Below are positions 1 through 8,909 of a stretch of DNA of 59,097 nt, one piece after another (position 1 is the first letter of the stretch; every line of letters starts with the position of its first letter). Under the pieces are notes generated by a model, which did not search any database, was not told where the DNA came from, and saw nothing but the letters and a program-made list of their open reading frames with translations. The position numbers and the translations under genes are program-made. Source of the DNA: CAIJXO01 sp964485905 (GTDB lineage: Bacteria > Patescibacteriota > Minisyncoccia > Phycocordibacterales > GWA1-40-21). The stretch lies in NCBI GenBank assembly GCA_964485905.1, contig CAZAJY010000001.1, positions 1-59,097 on the forward strand, read 5' to 3'.

Positions 1-131
1 TGGGTGTCCGCAGATAAACGACCAAGGTCGCTACCGATATAGAACTCCCTTAAAAATTATTTAAGCTAGAAAATACCTTAAATAACTCCTACCTTAATTA
101 TAGTCTCACATCAGTCAAAAGCAAGTAGACT
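1..131. other. Unassigned left edge
   Basis: Short open frames touch the window edge. On the plus strand one runs to a stop near 42 and another to about 62; no family can be recognised from so few codons. The rest is AT-rich spacer downstream of ndk. I see no tRNA, rRNA or clear terminator. Confidence 0.3.
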
Positions 132-752
132 TTATTCCAAAATCCCGTCCAAATTTACATCATATAAAATGGCATCTTGAATCAAGCGGTAATTGAGAAC
201 TTCCTCTGGTTTAAGCCATAAGTTAATCTCATTCTCAGCTTCTTCCACTGAGCCAGAGGCATGAACAATATTACGAACAGCCCGATCATCTAAATCACAA
301 ACCTGATAAGAATCAATCATAAAATCCCCCCTAATTGTACCCACATCGGAAGTTAGCGGTTCTGTGCCGCCAGTCATTTTTCTAACGATACCAACGGCAT
401 GAGTTCCCTGCCAAACCATAGCAACAACTGGGCCACTAGTTAAATACTTGACCAGTCTCTTTAAAACCTGATCACCAATTACCAATGGATCCTCCGATGG
501 TGGCACCAGATTTTTTGCTTTATAACCAGCGATAGATTTTTCACCTACTTTTCTCAACCATTCTGGATCAAGAGTATAATGCTTTTCTGCTTGTTCGGCT
601 GTTGGCACCACCATCTTTAAAGCCACTAATTTAAGACCCATTCTTTCATAACGGCCAATCACTTCGCCAATTAAGGTTCGCTGAACGCCGTCAGGTTTGA
701 TAATGACGAATGTCTTTTCCTTTTTTATTTTTCTCGCTAATTCTGTAGTCAT
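132..752 (-). CDS. ndk: Nucleoside diphosphate kinase
   Basis: Transfers the gamma phosphate from ATP to nucleoside diphosphates through a phosphohistidine. The N-terminal motif FVIIKPDGVQR (residues 15-25) is the family signature, and the catalytic histidine lies in NIVHASGS near residue 163, where many bacterial enzymes have NxxHGSDS. At 206 residues it is longer than the usual 140-150 because of an insertion after about residue 58 (TLDPEW to YLTSGP). It is the last gene of a minus-strand run, 38 bp beyond the ATPase gene. Family assignment is secure; the effect of the insertion is unknown. Confidence 0.95.
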   Translation of the reverse strand: MTTELARKIKKEKTFVIIKPDGVQRTLIGEVIGRYERMGLKLVALKMVVPTAEQAEKHYTLDPEWLRKVGEKSIAGYKAKNLVPPSEDPLVIGDQVLKRLVKYLTSGPVVAMVWQGTHAVGIVRKMTGGTEPLTSDVGTIRGDFMIDSYQVCDLDDRAVRNIVHASGSVEEAENEINLWLKPEEVLNYRLIQDAILYDVNLDGILE

Positions 753-790
753 TCGAGTATTATACAGAAAATTTAAATTAATACAACCTA

Positions 791-3610
791 TTAAATCTTA
801 AACGGTGACATTGGTGGTACTGCTGGTGGAACTTCTTTCTTCTCATACTTCTTCATAATTTCTTCTTCTACTAAAGCTCTCTCCTTACCATATTTTAAAT
901 ATGACAATTCTTTAACCTTATCGATATGAGAACTTTCGCCTCGAGGTGGAAATGGCACAAATAAGTTAAATGGTCTAACCGGTCGGCCCGCTGACAACAG
1001 CTTGGCATAACAGTTCAAATTATCAATATTCATTAAATCTTTAGCGGAGAAGGTTGGTAAAAACTGTTTTTCTAGATATTCAGCATCCTCCGAACTGACA
1101 CGGAAAGAGGCAATAGAGCCTACGTTGCCAAAGACTGAATCCCGAATCTTTTCTTCTAATTGAGCAATAAATTGATGGGCAACAGTTAATGATAATTTAT
1201 ATTTTCTTGCTTCAGAGAAAATTGTGGAAATGGAATCGGTGGTGACATTTTGAAATTCATCAATATAAAGGTAGAAAGGTGGCAAATCTTTGCCTAATGA
1301 GTCTACTCGGGATAGTGCAGCCATTAAAATCTTACCAACAATAATTAGACCAATTAAGTTAGCATTAATATCTCCTAATCTTCCCTTAGAAAGATTCACG
1401 AGAAGAATTTTTTTATTATCCATTATCTCTCGAAAGTTGAAAGCTGATTTTTCTTGAGCAATAATTGGTCGCATAATATCATTCTGCAAAAACACATCAA
1501 ACTTGCTAACAATATAGGGCACAATATTAGCCAGTGAAGCTTCACCCCCGGCTTTTTCTGCAATTTCCTTCCAGAACTGTACTACCAAAGGATTCTTGCA
1601 CTGGGAAATTTTCATATCTCGAAATTGCTTATTAGATAAAACGCGAGACACGTCCAATAAAGTATTGCCACTGGTAGGATCTTCCAAAACCAACATCACC
1701 GAATTTCTAAAATATTGCTCAAACATCGGACCACCGGCTACTTTCATATCAAACAACTTGTTAAAAATAGAAAGCATCTCATTCACGACAAAAGTTTTCT
1801 GCTCCGGATATCTGACATCATATTCCAACATATTAAGCCCCATTGGTCTGGCTGTATAACTTGGATCAAAATAAACTAAATCATCTAACCTTTCTTTTGG
1901 AACATAAGAAATAACATCCTGAATATCCGAACCATGGGGATCAATCATACAAACTCCATCACCATTTAAAATATCTTGCCGAATCATTCTTTTTAATAAA
2001 GTCGTTTTACCAGTACCAGTCTGGCCAATAATATAGAAATGACGCAAGCGATCTTCTGGCGACATAAAAATCTCCGTCTCAATATTGCGATGAATATTCT
2101 GACCAAGTGAAATACCAATTTTTTGCAAATCCAATGGCGCTTGACCGGTGCCCGCCTTACTCTGTTTAAGTTGTGAAGTGCCCAAAATCTCATTCTCCGG
2201 TAAATGCATAATGGTCGTAATTTCCCGTAAATTTAATGGCATTTTTTGTCCATCCCGAAATACACGAAAGGAAAACTCCCGAAATAACTGCCTTAATTCT
2301 CCTCCTTGAGGCCTGTTGAAAGAAATTTTATTACTACCAGTATTTTCAAATTGATTAAATGCGGATTCTAAATCTGATAAAATGGATGTTGCCTCAGCTT
2401 CGGTCCTAGCCGAAGCAATAATTCTAATATTTGTCTCCACGGTTGGGGCAGCAATTTTATTATTCATATTTTCCAAAACCTTTTTATCCATTTCCAAAGA
2501 TTTTTGATCAGCTAAACCTTTTTCTTTATCTTTCTCTTTCTTCTGACCAGAAAAACCATCGGCGATTTCCTTAAAAACTTTTTTTGTTTCTCCAAAGAAT
2601 GATAAACGATTCATATCAATCGCCTCTTTTAATTTCATGCCCTTAGAAAAATCCTTCAAAGCCCGTTTATAAAAACTGGTATATTTTTCTCCCACCGGCT
2701 TAAAGATAATTTGGATACCGGCCCCTTCGCCATCACGATCAATTTTAGAAAAACTATTGAGGAGAACATTTAATGGATCATAATCAAATTGCTCATAGGT
2801 CTTAAGCGGGTAGATATGATTACTATCTTGTTTAGCATAGGAACCAACCGAGATTCCTCCCTCGTTAAAAATATTATAATCATCTTTCTTTTCAAAAATC
2901 TTCGCTTCGGGGAAAATAGATAATATCTGTTTTTCAAATAAAGCCTTCTTGGTATCTGGTACAGAAATATAAAAAATAAATTCCTCACTTTTATGAGCAT
3001 TCGCTAGCTCAATAGTAAAATAATCAGGGCCATTTTTCTCAGCAGAAACTGATAACATACCCGCATAAAACTGTTCCATTTTGGAAACCAATTCTTTTAA
3101 GTTTTTCTGTTTATTCCCATTCTCATCATCATTCTGTGGTAAAGCGACTTCAAATAAAGTCATTTTTAATGCTTTGAAAAAAGGGCTCTTTTCTTGCTGA
3201 CCAGTTAAGGGTAAACCAGCTTTAATATATTGTACTAAAAAGCGATGAAAATCATCATCTAAATGAGCGTCTTTTAATCTTTCAACAATGGTCAAGGCAT
3301 TCATCAAGCCTTTGGTCTGAAGTACACCAACTAATTCTTCCATTTTACTATCATGTTCTTCGGGAGATAAATCTAGAACAATCGATTCAACTTCTTTTTT
3401 GTCTAATTTATAATCTGGATGAAGAACTTCCTCTGGTCTAGTATTCTTATAATCAATAATTTTATCGGTGATTATTTCTTCTTGAGGAACTGTCTCCCCT
3501 TTCTCCAATAAAGTTTTTTCATGCTTGGCCACCTCCCCACGCAAATAATCAAGCTCCTCTTGTGGTGAACTAAACTTCTGCTCAATTTTTTCAAATGATC
3601 CTTCTACCAT
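791..3610 (-). CDS. TraG/VirB4-like secretion ATPase
   Basis: A 939-residue P-loop ATPase resembling the DNA-coupling and assembly ATPases of type IV secretion (VirD4/TraG/VirB4, DUF87-like). Walker A GQTGTGKTT is near residue 530, followed by MIDPHGSD, and a Walker B-like YIDEFQNV is near residue 783. The first 350 residues are charged and poorly conserved, with no obvious membrane helix. A second domain starts around residue 390 (TNIRIIASARTEAEA). No other mating-pair or relaxase gene is visible, so a role in DNA movement or surface-structure assembly is inference. It is followed 9 bp upstream by map, suggesting co-transcription. Confidence 0.75.
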   Translation of the reverse strand: MVEGSFEKIEQKFSSPQEELDYLRGEVAKHEKTLLEKGETVPQEEIITDKIIDYKNTRPEEVLHPDYKLDKKEVESIVLDLSPEEHDSKMEELVGVLQTKGLMNALTIVERLKDAHLDDDFHRFLVQYIKAGLPLTGQQEKSPFFKALKMTLFEVALPQNDDENGNKQKNLKELVSKMEQFYAGMLSVSAEKNGPDYFTIELANAHKSEEFIFYISVPDTKKALFEKQILSIFPEAKIFEKKDDYNIFNEGGISVGSYAKQDSNHIYPLKTYEQFDYDPLNVLLNSFSKIDRDGEGAGIQIIFKPVGEKYTSFYKRALKDFSKGMKLKEAIDMNRLSFFGETKKVFKEIADGFSGQKKEKDKEKGLADQKSLEMDKKVLENMNNKIAAPTVETNIRIIASARTEAEATSILSDLESAFNQFENTGSNKISFNRPQGGELRQLFREFSFRVFRDGQKMPLNLREITTIMHLPENEILGTSQLKQSKAGTGQAPLDLQKIGISLGQNIHRNIETEIFMSPEDRLRHFYIIGQTGTGKTTLLKRMIRQDILNGDGVCMIDPHGSDIQDVISYVPKERLDDLVYFDPSYTARPMGLNMLEYDVRYPEQKTFVVNEMLSIFNKLFDMKVAGGPMFEQYFRNSVMLVLEDPTSGNTLLDVSRVLSNKQFRDMKISQCKNPLVVQFWKEIAEKAGGEASLANIVPYIVSKFDVFLQNDIMRPIIAQEKSAFNFREIMDNKKILLVNLSKGRLGDINANLIGLIIVGKILMAALSRVDSLGKDLPPFYLYIDEFQNVTTDSISTIFSEARKYKLSLTVAHQFIAQLEEKIRDSVFGNVGSIASFRVSSEDAEYLEKQFLPTFSAKDLMNIDNLNCYAKLLSAGRPVRPFNLFVPFPPRGESSHIDKVKELSYLKYGKERALVEEEIMKKYEKKEVPPAVPPMSPFKI

Positions 3611-3619
3611 TTGAAGGAA

Positions 3620-4393
3620 TTATACCATAGTCAAAATTTCAGCACCATCTTTAGTGACGACAATAGTATGTTCAAAATGGGCGCTACGTTTACCATCAGC
3701 TGTCTTATAAGTCCAACCATCAGCATCTAATTTTATATGTTTTGATCCTTCATTCAACATCGGCTCCAGAGCCAGCACCATTCCAACCTTTAATCTCTCC
3801 CCCTTATCTTCTAAACAATAGTTGGGGACGTAGGGATCTTCATGAACTTTATAACCAACCCCATGTCCACATAATTCTTCTACAATTCCCAATCTTTTCG
3901 GCCGAACAAATCTTTCAATAGCATAACTAATATCCCGAATGTGTTTACCCTCTTTAATTGCTTTAATTCCGACCACTAAAGCCTGTTTTGTCGTTTCAAT
4001 TAAATTTTTTCCCACTTCATTTACTTCGCCCACCCCGACAGTAATAGCATGATCAGTAAAAAGTCCTCTATGTTCTAAGCCCATATCCAAAGAAACAATG
4101 TCACCATCTTTCAAAATCTTGGGTGATTCATTTGGTATGCCGTGAACAATTTCATCATTAATAGAAACACAAAGAGAGGCTGGATAGGGTCGCTTCATCC
4201 CTGCCGGTTTATAATTCAAAAAAGCGCTTTTATCTCCACCTTCCTCTACCAACTTTTGAGCTAAATCATTTAAATCAGAGGTAGAGATACCCGGCTTAAT
4301 GGCCTTAGCAATTTCACTCAAAATAAGGGCTAATCTCTTGCCCCCCTCCCTTAATATCTCTATTTCCTCTTTAGTCTTAATGGTTACGGACAT
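3620..4393 (-). CDS. map: Methionine aminopeptidase type I
   Basis: Removes the initiator methionine from nascent proteins in the cytoplasm. The dimetal ligands are all recognisable: the two Asp in LDMGLEHRGLFTDHA, His in GHGVGYKVHEDP, Glu in LALEPML and Glu in AHFEHT. Its 257 residues are typical for a type I enzyme without extensions. In many bacteria map follows secY and adk in the spc operon; here map and adk remain together while secY and the preceding ribosomal genes are absent. Confidence 0.95.
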   Translation of the reverse strand: MSVTIKTKEEIEILREGGKRLALILSEIAKAIKPGISTSDLNDLAQKLVEEGGDKSAFLNYKPAGMKRPYPASLCVSINDEIVHGIPNESPKILKDGDIVSLDMGLEHRGLFTDHAITVGVGEVNEVGKNLIETTKQALVVGIKAIKEGKHIRDISYAIERFVRPKRLGIVEELCGHGVGYKVHEDPYVPNYCLEDKGERLKVGMVLALEPMLNEGSKHIKLDADGWTYKTADGKRSAHFEHTIVVTKDGAEILTMV

Positions 4394-4435
4394 AGCATTA
4401 TAGTATAGTTTTTTGCTAAAATATCAAGTAAAATA

Positions 4436-4548
4436 CAACCTCACCCCTAACCCCTCCCCTTGACTCATGGGAGGGGAAAAAGAAAAAACTATCCACATAA
4501 ACCCTCTCCTTTTCTAAGGAGAGGGTGGCATTCTGATGACGGGTGAGG
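4436..4548. repeat. Palindromic intergenic repeat, copy 1 (double)
   Basis: Two adjacent copies of a dispersed palindrome lie between adk and map. The first has arms CCCCTCCC and GGGAGGGG around TTGACTCAT (about 4451-4476). The second is a perfect 10-bp stem CCCTCTCCTT / AAGGAGAGGG with a TTCT loop (about 4503-4526). Related copies occur at 23.58, 27.34, 29.15, 33.71 and 43.58 kb. Confidence 0.8.
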
Positions 4549-4554
4549 TCATAC

Positions 4555-5151
4555 TTACCGATTTAGGCCTAATTTAGCAAGGAGCTCGCTCTGGACCTCC
4601 TCAATCGACTGCTCACCATTTATTTCAATCACATTGTAATAGGGATCACTTTTATAATAATCTACCACCGGTAAAACATCAGTTTCATACCAAGCTAAGC
4701 GACGATTAATTGACTCAACCGTATCATCTTTTCTAGCGCGACCAACTAATCTTTTTTCTGCCCAATCACGACTAACATTTACGCAAATAACGTTTGGTTT
4801 TTCAATTTCAAAAAACCTTAGAGTATCATTCAAAAGTTGTGCTTCTCTTAATTTTCTTGGAGCACCATCAAAAACTAAATTCTCTACTCCTGTAAAACTC
4901 TGTGTTAAACGATTCATCCACAATGAGACAATCACGGCCTCAGGGGCTAGGATTCCGTTTTCAATGGCAAATTTGGTCTTCTTTTGAGTAAAAGTATCGC
5001 CAGGAGCAAACTCTCTAAGCAAGGTTCCACTTTCAATATGAATTGTCTGTAGGTCTGGGTTCTGTTTAGCCAGCTCATCAATTAATAATTTGACCTGTGT
5101 CCCCTTACCACATCCACTCCGTCCAAGAAAAATAAAAGTTTTGTTTTTCAT
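4555..5151 (-). CDS. adk: Adenylate kinase family protein
   Basis: Probably interconverts ATP, AMP and ADP. The P-loop is GRSGCGKGTQ near residue 8, the NMP-binding side shows SGTLLREF, and the DGFPR signature is changed to DGAPRK. A short LID version is visible (GRARKDDTVESINRRL). The open frame extends upstream to 5247, but that overlaps the end of rplE and adds an unrelated stretch, so I choose ATG at 5151, giving 198 residues. The gene follows rplE directly, with no S14-SecY block between. The altered DGAPRK leaves some room for another nucleoside monophosphate kinase. Confidence 0.85.
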   Translation of the reverse strand: MKNKTFIFLGRSGCGKGTQVKLLIDELAKQNPDLQTIHIESGTLLREFAPGDTFTQKKTKFAIENGILAPEAVIVSLWMNRLTQSFTGVENLVFDGAPRKLREAQLLNDTLRFFEIEKPNVICVNVSRDWAEKRLVGRARKDDTVESINRRLAWYETDVLPVVDYYKSDPYYNVIEINGEQSIEEVQSELLAKLGLNR

Positions 5152-5209
5152 AATTTGCCCATTATAACATAAAAGAATCACCCAACAAGGTGATCTTTTT
5201 ATTTTTAAA

Positions 5210-5767
5210 TTATTTAGCCTTCTCTTCTTTTTTAAACGGAAAGCCAATGTAAGATAAATAGGCTTCGGCTTCTTGCTTAGTGGAAGCTGTCGTGCCGACA
5301 GTAATGGTCATACCAAAAACATCCTTTAAATCTTCATCGGCTGTTTCAGGAAAAATAGTATTTTCTTTAATTCCAATAGAATAATTCCCCATTTCATCAA
5401 CTCCCTTCTTAGACAAACCTCGAAAGTCTTTGGTTCTTGGAAAAGCCACCAAAACTAATTTATCAATAAAAGCAAACATCCCGGCTCCACGCAAAGTTAC
5501 AGTTAATCCTACTGGATCACCTTCTCTAACTTTAAAAGCCGCGATACTCTTTTTAGATCCTTTCAAGGTTGGCTTTTGACCAGAAATTTTAGTTAAACGA
5601 TCAATAATTATGTCAATTTTCTTTTTATCTTTTAGGGAGCCAATACCAACATTAATTACCACCTTAGTAAATTTAGGGGCCTGCATTGAATTTGTATAAT
5701 TCTGAGCTTCTTTTAGATGCTCAAAGGCTTTAATCTGTTTTTCTTTGGTGTTTAAAATTTTAGTCAT
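5210..5767 (-). CDS. rplE: Ribosomal protein uL5
   Basis: Large-subunit protein that binds 5S rRNA in the central protuberance. The motifs PKFTKVVINVGIG and LRGAGMFAFIDKLVLVAFPRTKDFRG are typical, and the 185-residue length is normal. It is the last ribosomal gene of this minus-strand run. In most bacteria rpsN, rpsH, rplF, rplR, rpsE, rplO and secY would follow, but adk follows instead. Confidence 0.97.
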   Translation of the reverse strand: MTKILNTKEKQIKAFEHLKEAQNYTNSMQAPKFTKVVINVGIGSLKDKKKIDIIIDRLTKISGQKPTLKGSKKSIAAFKVREGDPVGLTVTLRGAGMFAFIDKLVLVAFPRTKDFRGLSKKGVDEMGNYSIGIKENTIFPETADEDLKDVFGMTITVGTTASTKQEAEAYLSYIGFPFKKEEKAK

Positions 5768-5815
5768 TTCCTTTATTTATTTATCGATTCTTATGATTAG
5801 TATAATTTTTGTTTA

Positions 5816-6115
5816 TTATATTTCTTTACCGGTTTTTCGACTGATTCTAACTTTTTTATCACCCATTATTTTTTTACCAACTCTTACCCCCTTTTTTCCT
5901 TCCACGAGCATAACATTGGAAACATGAATCGGCATGGCCTTTTCAATGATCTGCCCCTTGGAATTTGATTTATTAGCTCGCTGATGCTTCTTCTTTAAAT
6001 TAATACCCTCAACTACAATCAAATTAGTCTTAGGAAAAGCCCGCACAACCTTAGCGCTTTTACCCTTATCCTTTCCAGCAATCACTATTATATTGTCATT
6101 CTTTTTAATTTTCAT
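5816..6115 (-). CDS. rplX: Ribosomal protein uL24
   Basis: Assembly-initiator protein of the large subunit. The N-terminal KOW motif is visible (KIKKNDNIIVIAGKDKGK), followed by VEGINLKKKHQ. Length is 99 residues, in the normal range. It lies between rplN and rplE in the standard order, with spacings of 32 and 48 bp. Confidence 0.96.
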   Translation of the reverse strand: MKIKKNDNIIVIAGKDKGKSAKVVRAFPKTNLIVVEGINLKKKHQRANKSNSKGQIIEKAMPIHVSNVMLVEGKKGVRVGKKIMGDKKVRISRKTGKEI

Positions 6116-6147
6116 TTTATTTTTTACTCTATACTCATACTAAATAC

Positions 6148-6519
6148 TTATACTATTTCGGGCGCCTTAGATGCAATACCTTGAAAACCTTTTTCAGCAA
6201 TTTCTCGTGGAATTGGACCAAAGATTCGGCCAGCTAATGGCTCCCCCTTAATCTTATCAACTATAACCACAGCGTTCTCATCAAAACGAATATATGAACC
6301 ATCCTTTCGACGATAAGCGGCACGTTGTCTAACAACGATAGCATGTAAGATATCCTTCTTTTTTACGGTCTTTCTTGGTTCAGCTTTTTGTACTGATAAA
6401 ATAACTCTCTCACCCAATTGGGCATATCTCTTTTTAGATGAACCGAGCACTTTAAAAATTCTACCAATTTTGGCTCCGGTATTATCAGCGATTATGACGA
6501 TGGATCTTGGTTGTATCAT
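6148..6519 (-). CDS. rplN: Ribosomal protein uL14
   Basis: Large-subunit protein at the subunit interface. It begins with the characteristic MIQPRSIVIIADNTGAK and ends with KAPEIV. Its 123 residues are full length. It sits between rpsQ and rplX, in conserved order. Confidence 0.97.
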   Translation of the reverse strand: MIQPRSIVIIADNTGAKIGRIFKVLGSSKKRYAQLGERVILSVQKAEPRKTVKKKDILHAIVVRQRAAYRRKDGSYIRFDENAVVIVDKIKGEPLAGRIFGPIPREIAEKGFQGIASKAPEIV

Positions 6520-6531
6520 AAAATTTAAAAA

Positions 6532-6789
6532 TTATCTCTCAACAATCTTGAATCTCTTATCTTTTGATATTGGTCGAGTCTCGACTATCTCAACGATCTC
6601 ACCTAACTGGTGTTTATTACCAGCATCATGAGCCTTAAATTTCTTCTGTCTCTTTAAAAACTTACCGTATTTAGGATGTTTCGTATATCTCTCAACCAAA
6701 ACAACAGCTGTATCTTTCATTTTGATTGAAACAATTTTACCGGAAAAAATCTTACCTTCTTTATTCTTTTTTTCTGCTTTTATTTCCAT
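6532..6789 (-). CDS. rpsQ: Ribosomal protein uS17
   Basis: Primary 16S rRNA-binding protein of the small subunit. The motifs GKIVSIKMKDTAVVLVERY and KFKAHD identify the family. It has 85 residues. The start codon is 1 bp from the rpmC stop, so translational coupling is likely. Confidence 0.95.
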   Translation of the reverse strand: MEIKAEKKNKEGKIFSGKIVSIKMKDTAVVLVERYTKHPKYGKFLKRQKKFKAHDAGNKHQLGEIVEIVETRPISKDKRFKIVER

Positions 6790-6790
6790 A

Positions 6791-6967
6791 TTATTTTGTA
6801 TTTAAAACTGTCATAATTCTGGCAATATCTTTTTTAATATTTTGGCCTTCTTTTAAATTTTTAGTTTTACTTCCTGACATAGCAAAACGAAAAGTTCTCA
6901 AAGCTTCCTGTTTATCTTTTAGCATTTGCTCCAATTCTGATTCTGTTTTTTTATTTAATTCTTCCAT
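6791..6967 (-). CDS. rpmC: Ribosomal protein uL29
   Basis: Short 58-residue gene in the usual place between rplP and rpsQ. Translating the minus strand from ATG at 6967 gives MEELNKKTESELEQML, then LRTFRFAMSGSKTKN, and ends MTVLNTK. This two-helix pattern is that of L29, which lies near the peptide exit tunnel. It ends 1 bp from rpsQ and starts 4 bp after rplP. Confidence 0.93.
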   Translation of the reverse strand: MEELNKKTESELEQMLKDKQEALRTFRFAMSGSKTKNLKEGQNIKKDIARIMTVLNTK

Positions 6968-6971
6968 AAAA

Positions 6972-7397
6972 TTATACTATTTCTCGGCTAACAACTTTAG
7001 TGTGAACCTGAATTTTTGTACCACCCTTTCTTAAAACTTCACGAGCAGCTTCTTCTGAAATACCATCAACTTCAAATAAAACACGACCGGGTCTAATTAC
7101 CGCCTGATAACCCTGTGGGTCACCCTTTCCCTTACCCATCTTCACTTCAGCTGGTTTTTGCGTATAAGGTCTATCTGGAAAGATTCTTGTCCACAGTTTT
7201 CCTGTTTTTCCTAGAGAGTGAGCTATTGTTTTTCTTGCGGCCTCAATTTCTGGTGAACGAATTCGTCCAGCAGAAATAGCTTTCAAACCAAAAGATCCAA
7301 AAGATACGAGGGTGCCCCTGGTTTCATTCCCTATTTTCTTAGGGTTTTCTCGGCCAGTCTGCCACTTTCTAAATTTTACTTTTTTGGGTAATAACAT
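6972..7397 (-). CDS. rplP: Ribosomal protein uL16
   Basis: Large-subunit protein near the A-site tRNA elbow. MLLPKKVKFRKWQTGR and MGKGKGDPQGYQAVIRPG are signature segments. It has 141 residues. Standard neighbours are rpsC upstream and rpmC downstream, with 4-10 bp gaps. Confidence 0.97.
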   Translation of the reverse strand: MLLPKKVKFRKWQTGRENPKKIGNETRGTLVSFGSFGLKAISAGRIRSPEIEAARKTIAHSLGKTGKLWTRIFPDRPYTQKPAEVKMGKGKGDPQGYQAVIRPGRVLFEVDGISEEAAREVLRKGGTKIQVHTKVVSREIV

Positions 7398-7407
7398 ATT
7401 GTTTTAT

Positions 7408-8091
7408 TTATTTCATGCCTGAATTAGATCCACCTTTGACAGCAAAAATCTCTCCTTTATAAATCCAAACTTTTATACCAATATCACCATAGGTCATATG
7501 GGCTCTTTCCTGAGCATAATCAACATCGGCGCGTAAGGTCTGAAGAGGGATACGCCCTTTTTTCAAATCTTCTGATCGGGCCATTTCGGCCCCACCCAAT
7601 CTTCCACCTAAATAAATTCTTACGCCCTGCACATCGCGATTAGCCATTACTTTCTCCATAGTCTGCTTCATCACCCGACGGAAAGGCATTCTTTTTTCTA
7701 AACCTTCAGCTAACATATAAGCTACTACAGCAGCATTAGATTCTGGTGATTTTACTTCTTCAATATCTAATTTAAAGTCTAGAGGAATCTCCAACTTATT
7801 CTTGGTCATAAACTTTACAATATCATTTCTAAGTTTGACCGAACCATCACCACTACGACCAATAATTACACCCGGACGTGAAGTTTTTATAATAATACGG
7901 AAAGATTTTTGATTTCTCTCCATTTCGATTGAGGCAATGTAAAAACCACGCATTTTCTTTTCTAAATATTCACGCAATAGGATATCAGCTTTCAGAGCCT
8001 CACGAAAATTCTTATTAGAAGAAAACCATCGAGATTTCCAATCTCTAATAATTCCTAATCTATGTGAATATGGGTGAACGGAATGTGACAT
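7408..8091 (-). CDS. rpsC: Ribosomal protein uS3
   Basis: Small-subunit protein at the mRNA entry channel. The KH domain is visible around TSRPGVIIGRSGDGSVKLR, and the C-terminal domain carries GRLGGAEMARSE and ADVDYAQERAHMTYGDIGIKVW. Its 227 residues are full length. It starts 4 bp from the rplV stop, in conserved order. Confidence 0.97.
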   Translation of the reverse strand: MSHSVHPYSHRLGIIRDWKSRWFSSNKNFREALKADILLREYLEKKMRGFYIASIEMERNQKSFRIIIKTSRPGVIIGRSGDGSVKLRNDIVKFMTKNKLEIPLDFKLDIEEVKSPESNAAVVAYMLAEGLEKRMPFRRVMKQTMEKVMANRDVQGVRIYLGGRLGGAEMARSEDLKKGRIPLQTLRADVDYAQERAHMTYGDIGIKVWIYKGEIFAVKGGSNSGMK

Positions 8092-8095
8092 AATA

Positions 8096-8470
8096 TTATT
8101 TTTTATTTACCTTACCTTTTATCTTTTTAACTTCAGTTTCTTTGACGCCTAAAACTAAACTAATGTGGCTAGTTCTCTTTCTAATTGGAAAAGCGATGCC
8201 ACGTGCTCTTGGCATTCGACGATAAAGAATTGCGCCATTATCTACTGTTAATGATTTAACAAATAAATCCTCAACTTTCAAAGAAAAATTTGTTTTAGCA
8301 TTAGCAATTGCTGACCTAAGTAAAGAAATAATTGGATCTGAGGCTCTCTTAATTGTAAAAGTTAAAATATCAATCGCCTCTTCTGCTTTTTTACCACGAA
8401 TAAGACCGGCCACTAAACGGACTTTTCTTGGAGACTGTCTATAATCATTTAATTGGGCTGTGATATTCAT
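8096..8470 (-). CDS. rplV: Ribosomal protein uL22
   Basis: Large-subunit protein whose beta-hairpin lines the exit tunnel. DYRQSPRKVRLVAGLIRGK and the C-terminal PRARGIAFPIRKRTSHI are characteristic. It has 124 residues. It lies between rpsS and rpsC as in other bacteria. Confidence 0.97.
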   Translation of the reverse strand: MNITAQLNDYRQSPRKVRLVAGLIRGKKAEEAIDILTFTIKRASDPIISLLRSAIANAKTNFSLKVEDLFVKSLTVDNGAILYRRMPRARGIAFPIRKRTSHISLVLGVKETEVKKIKGKVNKK

Positions 8471-8502
8471 TTTGTTTTTATACTAAATACTTATACTATA
8501 TA

Positions 8503-8856
8503 CTACTTCTTCGCTTCACCCTTAGCCTCAACAGACGCCTTAGCTGACTGAGCGGCGCTAATTTCAGCCTCCTTCAATTTAGTATCTATATCTTTCTGCA
8601 TCTTTCCTCCATGACGATGGAATTTCTTTGTATGAGAAAATTCACCTAATCTATGACCAACCATATCTTCTGTAACCAAAACCTCTAAATGCTCACGGCC
8701 ATTATGAACACCAAAGTTGAAACCAACCATTTCAGGAGCAATTTGAGCTCGCCTTGACCATGTCTTAATTACGCCAGTTTCAATAGGCTTTTTACCCTCT
8801 ATTTTTTTTAGAAGTCTTTCATCTACATATGGGCCTTTTTTGATTGATCGTGGCAT
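8503..8856 (-). CDS. rpsS: Ribosomal protein uS19
   Basis: Small-subunit head protein. MPRSIKKGPYVDERLLKK, WSRRAQIAPEMVG and MVGHRLGEFSHTKKF are signature segments. At 117 residues it is longer than the common 90-95 because of an Ala/Glu/Lys-rich C-terminal tail after about residue 92. The tail is probably disordered. Confidence 0.96.
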   Translation of the reverse strand: MPRSIKKGPYVDERLLKKIEGKKPIETGVIKTWSRRAQIAPEMVGFNFGVHNGREHLEVLVTEDMVGHRLGEFSHTKKFHRHGGKMQKDIDTKLKEAEISAAQSAKASVEAKGEAKK

Positions 8857-8909
8857 ATTTTTTATTTAAACATGAAGCGTTATATTAACAAAATTTCGTA
8901 AAAAGTCAA

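Noticed and set aside
1..62. rRNA or gene fragment at the left edge
   Set aside because: Too short to assign; no conserved rRNA segment could be recognised and two frames are equally plausible.
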